DNA from: Pseudomonadota bacterium
Lineage (GTDB): Bacteria > Pseudomonadota > Alphaproteobacteria > UBA9219 > RGZA01
Assembly: GCA_016195205.1 (NCBI GenBank)
Contig: JACQAB010000118.1
Span: forward strand, 1-7,063
DNA length: 7,063 nucleotides
Direction: 5' to 3'
Positions 1 to 5,715 of this stretch are shown here, piece by piece. The notes beneath the pieces were generated by a model that searched no databases, was not told the DNA's origin, and worked only from the letters and a program-made list of their open reading frames with translations. Positions within the stretch are counted from its first letter, which is position 1. Each line of letters begins with the position of its first letter. Made by a program: the position numbers and the translations under genes.

Positions 1-1100
1 CGTATCATCGCGGTTACCAGACGGCTCTCAGCAACATGGTCGAGATGCAGTCCAACAGCTTCCGCGCGGAAGACGTGGTGTTCAACTTTGACCGCCCCGA
101 AGCCCGCCAGGAGCTGAAGGTCGGCGACCGTTTCAGCGTCGGCTTCATCAGCGAAAGCGGCTCGGATAGCCGCCTGACCAGCGAACAGCCGCGCGATCCA
201 AGCGACAGCCGCGTGAATGTCCGCGCGTTTGTGGTGACGGATTCAATCACAGATGCCACTAGCGCCAGCCTGCACTATAAGGACCCCAATGCGTTGGCTC
301 TGGGCTTCTCGGAATCCGACCGTACGCGTATGGACCGCGGTTTGGTGAAATCCAACCTGCAGAACCCCTATGCGGCGTTTGCGGCGACCGATGGCTATGC
401 CTCGATCATCGAAACTCCGGGCTTTGGCGGCACCGTCCGCGTGGCCGGCTTCTTTGGCCATGAAGGTGGCCGGCAGAAGGCCGATGCGCGTAACTTCGGC
501 AGCCAGGCGGAACTGGCCTACAAGCTGGATTCTAGCTCCAAGATCTCGCTGGCCTTCGGCGCGCTGTTTGAAAACGGCAGCGTTCTGGGCACGGTGGGTT
601 CGGGGGCGTTCAAGCTGGGTAATGGCACGATGACCATGTACTCGGGCATTGGCGGCAGTTATCAGCTGGATGCCAAGACCACGCTGCGTGGCGCGATGTA
701 TGCCGGCTGGACCAAGCCCAGCCTGGCCAATGACTCGCTGATCACCGGGATGAGCAACCTGATCACCACGGCGTTCAACATGGGTATCGAACGGCGCGAA
801 CTGGCCCAGAAGGGCGACGTGTTCAGCTTCTCGGTGGCGCAGCCGCTGCGCGTCGAGAACGGCAGCATGCAGTTCAACCTGCCTTATGCCCGCGACGATG
901 TGTCGGATGTGGTGTACAGCACCAACCTGACGCAGGATATGGGCTCCAAGGGCCGCGAAATCGATCTGGAAGCCGTATACGCCTTCCCGGTTGAAGACGA
1001 TACGTCCCTGTCGTTCGGCGGTGTCTACCGCCACGACGCGGGCCATGTGGCCGGTAAGGAAGACGTGCTGGGCGTGCTGCGTGTAACGAGGAAGTTCTAA
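1..1100 (+). CDS. C-terminal part of an autotransporter-like outer-membrane protein, probably S8-type serine peptidase family (5' end outside window)
   Basis: The frame is open from base 3 with no stop, so the ATG at 36 is internal and only the last 365 codons are visible. From about base 420 to the end, the protein shows short alternating polar/hydrophobic strands rich in Gly, Ser and Tyr, separated by turns (for example VRVAGFFGHEGG, ISLAFGALFENGS, MYSGIGGSYQLDA). It ends in VTRKF; a C-terminal Phe is typical of outer-membrane beta-barrels handled by the BAM complex. The segment FSVAQPLRVENGSMQFNLP (about 820-885) resembles the C-terminal barrel-like region of alphaproteobacterial S8 serine peptidases. 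The peptidase domain itself would lie upstream and is not seen, so the catalytic assignment is inference. The expected role is a surface-anchored or secreted protease. The gene is closed by its own terminator. Barrel: fairly sure; S8 family: moderate. Confidence 0.75.
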   Translation, partial: YHRGYQTALSNMVEMQSNSFRAEDVVFNFDRPEARQELKVGDRFSVGFISESGSDSRLTSEQPRDPSDSRVNVRAFVVTDSITDATSASLHYKDPNALALGFSESDRTRMDRGLVKSNLQNPYAAFAATDGYASIIETPGFGGTVRVAGFFGHEGGRQKADARNFGSQAELAYKLDSSSKISLAFGALFENGSVLGTVGSGAFKLGNGTMTMYSGIGGSYQLDAKTTLRGAMYAGWTKPSLANDSLITGMSNLITTAFNMGIERRELAQKGDVFSFSVAQPLRVENGSMQFNLPYARDDVSDVVYSTNLTQDMGSKGREIDLEAVYAFPVEDDTSLSFGGVYRHDAGHVAGKEDVLGVLRVTRKF

Positions 1101-1120
1101 GCCAGACGTATAAAGATCAG

Positions 1121-1150
1121 GGGCGGAGTAGAAATACTCCGCCCTTTTTC
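1121..1150 (+). terminator. Rho-independent terminator of the autotransporter-like gene
   Basis: A perfect 10-bp stem (GGGCGGAGTA pairing with TACTCCGCCC) closes a GAAA tetraloop and is followed directly by TTTTTCTTT. It starts 20 bases after the stop codon at 1098-1100. The U-rich tail is only on the + strand side, so it serves the upstream gene and not the convergent gene ending at 1171. Confidence 0.93.
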
Positions 1151-1170
1151 TTTGTCTCACCGCCGCAGGG

Positions 1171-1716
1171 TTAGAACGCTTGGTCGATAAGCCCCGCCCG
1201 CAGGGGTGAGGCCGTGCCGGCACGCAGCTGATAGGCCGCCAGGCCCCGGTCAAAGGCCCGCTCGGTAAGGGCAGGGGGCGCATCTTCCGGTTCATTATTC
1301 AGGCTGTTTTGCAGCGTCAGCGGCGTGGCGATGCCCACGGCATAATTCCCGCCATCCGGTCCGGTTTGATAGATGAAGGTGGGCGCGCCGGTGGTTTCGG
1401 TGGCTTCTTTTTTAATCGCGGCATCGCGCGCGCGTAAATGCTCCACCTGCGCTTTTTCCAGCCGCGTGAGCAGCGAGTCCGGCTTGATGAAACGCGCGGA
1501 ACTTCCCGTGGCCGTTGCTGTGGTAGCCGTGGCCTGCGCCAGATCGGCGGAAAAAGTTGCCGCGGCTTTGGCTTTCGGATCATTCGTATTGGCGGAAGAC
1601 GGCGCGCGCGGCGGCGCTTCTTCCTCGTTTGATGGAAGAGGCGCAAGTGGTTCACCTTGCGGCGGCGCGTTCGGTTGAACGAAGTATGGATAGATTCCGG
1701 CTGCAGTCGGCCTCAT
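1171..1716 (-). CDS. Small protein resembling SprA-related putative metalloprotease family, lacking the HExxH site
   Basis: This is a 181-residue protein. Residues 1-75 are a low-complexity Pro/Ala/Thr/Glu-rich stretch, probably disordered, with no convincing signal peptide. Residues 94-128 hold the recognisable core: LRARD (94-98), then GAPTFIYQTGPDGGNYAVG (110-128). As I recall the SprA-related family, an ARDxEVRAHEQAH helix precedes a GGPSYTYQTGPDGxxYAVGGEV strand segment. The second half matches well. In the first half the zinc motif is replaced by IKKEATETTG (101-110): no histidine, and the linker is shorter. The protein is therefore probably not a zinc protease and may be a binding or regulatory derivative. 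The tail (140-181) is Ala/Leu-rich and unassigned. The ATG at 1716-1714 is followed by the only long open frame; its ribosome site is weak. It is convergent with the autotransporter gene and divergent from the metallopeptidase gene at 1911. Confidence 0.7.
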   Translation of the reverse strand: MRPTAAGIYPYFVQPNAPPQGEPLAPLPSNEEEAPPRAPSSANTNDPKAKAAATFSADLAQATATTATATGSSARFIKPDSLLTRLEKAQVEHLRARDAAIKKEATETTGAPTFIYQTGPDGGNYAVGIATPLTLQNSLNNEPEDAPPALTERAFDRGLAAYQLRAGTASPLRAGLIDQAF

Positions 1717-1868
1717 AACCCATGATTTTCAAGGCCTAACCGTTACTTGGAAGTTAATGAAGATTTTTTTAAGAGACCTGGGGCGTAACCCCCAGAGATG
1801 CGAAAAACGTGCCAGGAATCGAGGGTGTGTTGAATCGGGTGCGGAACAATAAAAATGCCATACCGGCG

Positions 1869-1906
1869 AAAGGAGGAATTAGTTGCGCTTTCCCATGATA
1901 CATTAA
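1869..1906 (+). promoter_or_regulatory. Strong Shine-Dalgarno plus possible seven-codon leader ORF ahead of the metallopeptidase gene
   Basis: AAAGGAGG (1869-1876) is a near-perfect ribosome site, but it lies 34 bases before the ATG at 1911, too far to serve it directly. Six bases after it a TTG (1883) opens a tiny frame encoding MRFPMIH, with its stop TAA at 1904-1906, four bases before the main ATG. The main frame has an in-frame stop (TGA, 1896-1898) upstream, so the gene cannot be extended to use this site. No SD lies close to 1911. The arrangement fits translational coupling or re-initiation, but a mini-ORF this short could be chance. Confidence 0.35.
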
Positions 1907-1910
1907 CATC

Positions 1911-2804
1911 ATGAGTAAATATTTTTCGGCTCGTTTTCTTGAAGCTTATTTTCGTCTGACTGGCGCCGCCATTTGCTATCCGTTGGCGCGGCGGTACCTT
2001 GATGCCGTTCTTGACGGTGAAATCAAGGCCGATCTGGAAAAGTTGCCGGAAGAAACCCGGCTTCATTTATTGGATGCCGCCTCACGGCCGCTACGGACGT
2101 TCAGATTAATTATAAGCGATATGATAAACCATGAACGGGTTGAGCATGCAGTAGAGCGTTATTCGGCTATTTTTAAGACGTTCTCTTCTTATAGAAATGC
2201 CATTGACGACCATATAGATGCCAAGGTTAGCGTCTTTTTCACGAATGAAACACTCGGACAATATGGTTTTGGAGCAGAAGGCGCCCTTTCCCTGGAAGCA
2301 TTGGATAAAATGTTGAGCGTGCCGCAGGAATTTTCTTTTAAGCAACGCAAGGCAATGTTTTCGCATCTTACCAATGCCTTTTTTGATTATGTAGGTGCTC
2401 CGCGGCGTAAAATAAATTTTAACTATGGCGGCGATATTACCGGAAGTAACAAGGGCGCTGTTATATCGCGGCGAGGAAAATTACAGCTCAATGCAGGATT
2501 CTTCCTGGATTTGCTGCATTTTGAATCGGCTTCAAAAACGTTATTTCACGAAATAGGCCATGCATTATCAGTCTTTACGAAATCTTATCAATCGGAACGG
2601 GCCAAAGCCCTTGGTCAAACGGTGGATAAAATTTTCAAAATTGAAAATAAAATGATCTTCGCCCGAGGTTTGTCTGGCCGCCTCTACGATGAATGTTTTG
2701 AAGAAACAGTGGGAGAATCAGCAGGCAATGCCGCCAATTGTGCTTTAGTCGACAGGCGCATTCGCTATGATGGCGGCACATTTTGGCAATTGGCCAGAAG
2801 CTAG
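1911..2804 (+). CDS. Orphan HExxH zinc metallopeptidase-like protein
   Basis: This is a 297-residue protein without a clear signal peptide or membrane segment. The sequence TLFHEIGHALS (210-220) contains a canonical zincin motif: His213 and His217 as zinc ligands and Glu214 as the catalytic base. There is no metzincin HxxGxxH/D extension, so a gluzincin-type third ligand is likelier. The candidates are Glu264, Glu265 and Glu269 in ECFEETVGESAGN, about 50 residues on. The region just before it (about 165-205, with NYGGDITGSN) is beta-rich, as expected upstream of a zincin helix. The N-terminal 160 residues are helical and not recognised. The gene is visibly poorer in G+C than its neighbours (bases 2161-2220: 21 of 60, against 38 of 60 at 3241-3300 in purB), suggesting acquisition or a fast-evolving accessory gene. 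Its TAG stop overlaps the purB stop. The substrate is unknown; peptidase activity is inferred from the motif only. Confidence 0.8.
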   Translation: MSKYFSARFLEAYFRLTGAAICYPLARRYLDAVLDGEIKADLEKLPEETRLHLLDAASRPLRTFRLIISDMINHERVEHAVERYSAIFKTFSSYRNAIDDHIDAKVSVFFTNETLGQYGFGAEGALSLEALDKMLSVPQEFSFKQRKAMFSHLTNAFFDYVGAPRRKINFNYGGDITGSNKGAVISRRGKLQLNAGFFLDLLHFESASKTLFHEIGHALSVFTKSYQSERAKALGQTVDKIFKIENKMIFARGLSGRLYDECFEETVGESAGNAANCALVDRRIRYDGGTFWQLARS

Positions 2805-4093
2805 CCAAAAACCCGCTTAAAAACAACATCCACGTGTTTGGTATAGGCGCCTTCGTCGAACAGGGCCTCCAGCTTATTCTTGCCCACGGCTTTCACCACG
2901 GCGGCATCGGCCAGAATAATATCCTTGAACGCGCCGCCTTTTTCCCACACCTGCATGGCGGCGGCTTGAACCTTTTTATAGGCGTCTTCACGGCTCATGC
3001 CGCTTTGCGTGAGGGCCAGCAACACGCGCTGGGAAAAGGTAACCCCGCCCAGCGCATCCAGGTTTTTGCGCATTTGGCCGGGATAAACCACCAGCTTTTC
3101 CACCAGCTTGGCCAGGCGCACCAGCGCGAAATCAAGCACGATGGTGGCATCGGGCGCAAACACGCGTTCCACGGCGGAGTGCGAAATATCACGCTCATGC
3201 CACAGGGCCACGTTTTCCAGCGCGGGCGTTACCGCCGCGCGCACGATACGCGCCAGGCCGGTCAGGTTTTCCGACAACACCGGGTTGCGCTTATGCGGCA
3301 TGGAGGAGGAGCCCTTCTGGCCCTTTTCAAACGGCTCTTCCGCCTCGCGCACTTCGGTGCGCTGCAAATGGCGAATTTCAGTGGCCAGGTTTTCCATGCT
3401 TGAGGCAATCACCCCCAGCGTGGCGAAGAAAAACGCGTGCCGGTCGCGGGGGATGACCTGGGTGGATACCGGCTCAACCTTCAGCCCCATTTTCTCGGCC
3501 ACGTATTTTTCAACGAAGGGATCGATGGTGGCAAAGGTGCCCACCGCGCCGGAAATGGCGCAAGTGCTTATTTCCTCGCGCGCAGGTTGCAGGCGCTCAC
3601 GCCCGCGGGCAAAGGCGGCGTAATGCCCGGCCAGCTTCAGCCCGAAAGTGGTGGGCTCGGCGTGAATGCCGTGGCTGCGGCCGATGCACAGGGTTTTTTT
3701 ATGCTCCATCGCGCGTTTTTTCAATGCCGCCAGCACGGCGTCCATATCTTGCAGCAGCAAATCGGCCGCCTGTTTCAGCTGGAAATTCAGCGTGGTGTCC
3801 AGCACGTCGCTCGAAGTCATTCCCTGATGCACAAAGCGCGCATCGGGCCCGATGGATTCTGCCAGATTGGTCAAAAACGCCAGCACATCGTGCCGGGTTT
3901 CCATTTCGATTTCATTGATGCGGGCGATGTCGAACTGGCCCTTGGCGCGGATGTTCTTGGCGGCGGGTTTGGGAATGACGCCTAACTCGGCCTGGGCGTC
4001 GCAGGCATGGGCTTCAATGTCAAACCAGATGCGGAACTTGTTCTCCGGCTCCCATATCCGCGCCATTTCATCGCGGCTATATCGCGGGATCAT
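2801..4093 (-). CDS. purB: Adenylosuccinate lyase
   Basis: This is a 430-residue cytosolic enzyme of the fumarase/aspartase superfamily. It works twice in purine synthesis, splitting fumarate from SAICAR to give AICAR and from adenylosuccinate to give AMP. The superfamily signature GSSSMPHKRNP is at 261-271 and carries the flexible-loop catalytic serine (Ser262/263). The active-site histidine segments are TRHD (His68), FVHQGMTSSD (His89) and SHGIHAEPTTFG (His141), at the same positions as in the Bacillus subtilis enzyme. Length is normal for the bacterial family, and the protein appears complete (ends FKRVFG). The ATG at 4093-4091 overlaps the TGA of the lipoprotein gene (ATGA), and no clear SD precedes it, so translation is probably coupled. 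At the other end its TAG is interleaved with the stop of the convergent metallopeptidase gene, leaving no room for a terminator of its own. Confidence 0.97.
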   Translation of the reverse strand: MIPRYSRDEMARIWEPENKFRIWFDIEAHACDAQAELGVIPKPAAKNIRAKGQFDIARINEIEMETRHDVLAFLTNLAESIGPDARFVHQGMTSSDVLDTTLNFQLKQAADLLLQDMDAVLAALKKRAMEHKKTLCIGRSHGIHAEPTTFGLKLAGHYAAFARGRERLQPAREEISTCAISGAVGTFATIDPFVEKYVAEKMGLKVEPVSTQVIPRDRHAFFFATLGVIASSMENLATEIRHLQRTEVREAEEPFEKGQKGSSSMPHKRNPVLSENLTGLARIVRAAVTPALENVALWHERDISHSAVERVFAPDATIVLDFALVRLAKLVEKLVVYPGQMRKNLDALGGVTFSQRVLLALTQSGMSREDAYKKVQAAAMQVWEKGGAFKDIILADAAVVKAVGKNKLEALFDEGAYTKHVDVVFKRVFG

Positions 4094-4626
4094 GGATAAC
4101 GCTGTCTTTGTTCAGGCGGTGCGGGTTCATCTTCAAAGCGGTTGTTATAAGGATTTTGATGCGGGTAGCTGTTCGGATAGGCCGGAACATCGCCAATCGC
4201 CAACGCGCAGGTGGTGCCGCCGGGGGTGGTCATGCGGCCACTGCAGCTGGTGGGTTCCCAGCCCCGAACGCGCATGCATTCGATCAGCACGCCTTCGGGG
4301 GAACTGACGCAGCCGTCATCAATATCCACCATGCGGGCCTGCGTTTCAGCCAAACGGCTCTGATCGGGTGCCATGAGGGCGGCATCGGCATGCGGATAGT
4401 TGCGCGGGTAATTGCTGCAGCGGCATTGCGACAGGTCATAGTCCAGCTTGTTCTGAGCCTGGCTCTGCGACAGGAAAACATTCGGATCGCTGATCGGCCG
4501 CCAATAGCTGAGCACGGCGGGGTAAAGCTGGACCGGAACGTAATCGTCGTCGTCGGAACCGCAAGCGGCAAGCAGGGCAAGAAGGGCAGCGGCGGCGACA
4601 ACGTGAAGAAGAGCGGGACGGATCAT
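4090..4626 (-). CDS. Predicted outer-membrane lipoprotein with six conserved-looking cysteines
   Basis: This is a 178-residue protein with a lipoprotein signal peptide: positively charged start, hydrophobic stretch (8-21, Ala/Leu-rich), and lipobox LAAC with Cys22 as the lipidated residue. The mature protein begins CGSDDDD; Gly at +2, not Asp, favours outer-membrane sorting. Six further cysteines (68, 70, 106, 117, 128, 140) could form three disulfides in the periplasm. The segment IECMRVRGWEP (116-125 region) matches a CMxxxGW pattern that recurs in small proteobacterial lipoproteins of unknown function. The C-terminus is rich in Pro, Asn, Tyr and Gln and probably disordered. An AAGGG a few bases before the ATG is a plausible ribosome site. 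The stop codon overlaps the purB start, so the two genes are likely co-transcribed, although no functional link between a lipoprotein and purine synthesis is obvious. Confidence 0.85.
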   Translation of the reverse strand: MIRPALLHVVAAAALLALLAACGSDDDDYVPVQLYPAVLSYWRPISDPNVFLSQSQAQNKLDYDLSQCRCSNYPRNYPHADAALMAPDQSRLAETQARMVDIDDGCVSSPEGVLIECMRVRGWEPTSCSGRMTTPGGTTCALAIGDVPAYPNSYPHQNPYNNRFEDEPAPPEQRQRYP

Positions 4627-4736
4627 GTAAACCCTTGCTTTTGAACCAGGGCGATAGAGTAAACCGGGTTTGTGCAGGGGTCTAGTCTTAGAGACGAATC
4701 TAGATAGAGCGACTAAGTATGGCTATTGGACGAAGA

Positions 4737-4865
4737 TTTCCCCTCCCCTTGAGGGAGGGGATAAAGGGGTGGGGTCAGAAGGTTGCGGCTTGGCTTAAAC
4801 GGTTGGGATTGGAGAGCTTCACGCTCTACCCCACCCCCGGCCCCTCCCTCAAGGGGAGGGGGAAT
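4737..4865. repeat. Long palindromic intergenic element with 21-nt and 10-nt paired arms
   Basis: Bases 4740-4760 are exactly complementary to 4841-4861 (21 of 21). After a short asymmetric gap (ATAAA against CGG), GGGGTGGGGT (4766-4775) pairs exactly with ACCCCACCCC (4828-4837), enclosing a 52-base loop. Each arm is also a small hairpin by itself: CCCCTCCC, loop CTTGA, GGGAGGGG. The loop contains a weak hairpin (AGAGC, TTCAC, GCTCT, 4813-4827). No coding sequence is visible. The right end reads GGGGAAT, and its final T is the last base of the radC stop codon on the other strand. The structure fits a MITE-like or REP-like element. It could act as an mRNA-stabilising or transcription-slowing structure after radC, but it lacks a U-tract. 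The remaining 4627-4736 upstream of the lipoprotein gene shows no promoter I would defend. Confidence 0.85.
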
Positions 4866-5572
4866 TAAATCAACCCTTGCTCCTTAAAACTCACATGCCT
4901 GCCGCCGCCGATAATCAGGTGGTCATGCAGCGTAAGGCCCACGGTTTGGGCGGCCAGGGCCACCTCGCGAGTCATGGCAATATCGTTCTTCGACGGGGTG
5001 GGGTCGCCGCTAGGGTGATTGTGCACCAGGATAATAGCCCCGGCGCCCAGCTCCAGGGCGCGGCGGATGACTTCGCGCACATAGACCGGGGTGTGGTCGA
5101 TGGTGCCGCGCTGCTGCACCTCGTCGGCGATAAGGCGGTTCTTGCGGTTCAGGAACAAAATGCGCAACTGCTCGCGCGTTTCATGAGCCATGGCGGCCTG
5201 GCAGTAATCCAGAATTTTCTGCCAGCTGCTTAACACCGGCTGGTCGATGATCTCGGCCCGGCCGATGCGCAGATGCGCCGCCGCAATCGCCCGTAACAGA
5301 GCCACGGGGGAATCTGAAAGGCCGGCATCACGCAGGGCTTTATCTTCCGCCTGCAGCACGCCCTTCAGGGTTTTGAAGCGGTTCAGCAGATCCTTGGCCA
5401 GCGGCTTCACATCCTGACGGGGCAGGGCGGCGAATAGCAGCAGTTCCAGCAATTCATAATCCTGCAGGGCTTCGGCGCCATGTTCCAAAAACCGCTCGCG
5501 CAGACGCTGGCGGTGGCCATGGTAATGCGGCTTGTCTTCTTTTTCTTCTTCAAGAGGGAGGGATTGCGTCAT
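4865..5572 (-). CDS. radC: RadC family JAMM/MPN domain protein
   Basis: This is a 235-residue protein of usual RadC length. The N-terminal region (about 20-75) holds the helix-hairpin-helix-like RadC segment, with RERFLEHGAEALQDYELLE followed by LAKDLLNRFKTLKGVLQA. The C-terminal JAMM/JAB1-type metalloprotease fold runs from about 112 to 235. The zinc motif HNHPSGDPTPSKND supplies His184, His186 and Asp197, and the protein ends SFKEQGLI, typical of the family. The family was once assigned to DNA repair, but the original radC102 mutation was later traced to recG, so its true role is unsettled; it is probably cytoplasmic and metal-dependent. The ATG at 5572-5570 is the only possible start, because an in-frame TAG lies at 5588-5586, and no SD precedes it. 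Map lies upstream on the same strand, an order common in alphaproteobacteria. Both flanks are occupied by palindromic elements. Confidence 0.93.
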   Translation of the reverse strand: MTQSLPLEEEKEDKPHYHGHRQRLRERFLEHGAEALQDYELLELLLFAALPRQDVKPLAKDLLNRFKTLKGVLQAEDKALRDAGLSDSPVALLRAIAAAHLRIGRAEIIDQPVLSSWQKILDYCQAAMAHETREQLRILFLNRKNRLIADEVQQRGTIDHTPVYVREVIRRALELGAGAIILVHNHPSGDPTPSKNDIAMTREVALAAQTVGLTLHDHLIIGGGRHVSFKEQGLI

Positions 5573-5586
5573 GATGACAACATACT

Positions 5587-5686
5587 ATTTCCCCTCCCTT
5601 CCGCCTACGCTAAAGAAGCTTCGGCGGACGAGTTCGCCCAATAGACCCGGCGTAGCCTTGGCGAAGCCGGGCAAGGGGAGGGGAAT
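5587..5686. repeat. Second palindromic intergenic element, between map and radC
   Basis: The ends form an imperfect inverted repeat: ATTTCCCCTCCCTT at 5587-5600 against the complement of CAAGGGGAGGGGAAT at 5672-5686, the same end sequence as the element at 4737-4865. The interior differs and is itself highly self-complementary. CCGCC (5601-5605) pairs with GGCGG (5623-5627) around the palindrome GAAGCTTC (5615-5622), and CCCGGC (5646-5651) pairs with GCCGGG (5666-5671). It occupies most of the 143-base gap between the map stop and the radC start, and ends 15 bases before the radC ATG. No open frame of note lies within it. It is probably a small non-autonomous repeat; if map and radC share a transcript, it forms a structured spacer in that mRNA. 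Confidence 0.8.
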
Positions 5687-5715
5687 CCAGATTGCTCTCG
5701 TGATTTTCACCGCTC

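Noticed and set aside
243..1295. Long minus-strand open frame (350 codons) opposite the autotransporter-like gene
   Set aside because: Shadow of the + strand gene in G+C-rich DNA. It crosses the strong terminator and the end of the next gene, its His/Arg/Gln-rich translation matches no family, and the + strand reading has clear barrel features.
1778..1795. Hairpin CTGGGG / CCCCAG near a T-run, considered as a terminator
   Set aside because: The T-run (1764-1770) lies on the wrong side for the + strand and becomes an A-run on the minus strand. The stem is only six bp and lies between divergent genes, where no terminator is expected.
1830..1856. TTGAAT (1830-1835) with AAAAAT (1851-1856) as a promoter for the metallopeptidase gene
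   Set aside because: The spacer is only 15 bases and the -10 match is poor; in A+T-rich sequence this is expected by chance.
1743..2066. Minus-strand open frame of 107 codons spanning the 1717-1910 gap
   Set aside because: It runs through the start of the metallopeptidase gene and has no ribosome site or recognisable content.
2781..2810. TTTTGGC...GCCAAAA inverted repeat considered as a bidirectional terminator
   Set aside because: The polarity is reversed: U's precede and A's follow the GC stem on both strands, the opposite of an intrinsic terminator, and the GC part of the stem is only three bp.
2783..3403. Plus-strand open frame of 206 codons opposite purB
   Set aside because: Antisense shadow of a gene with unmistakable adenylosuccinate lyase motifs; His/Gln-rich composition is typical of such shadows.
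4100..4644. Plus-strand open frame of 178 codons opposite the lipoprotein gene
   Set aside because: The minus-strand reading has a signal peptide, lipobox and ribosome site; the + strand reading has none and is a mirror shadow of almost equal length.
4737..4865. Palindromic element considered as a normal radC terminator or a CRISPR-like array
   Set aside because: No U-tract follows the stem in the radC direction, the 52-base loop is too large for an intrinsic terminator, and two inverted arms without regular spacers are not a CRISPR array.
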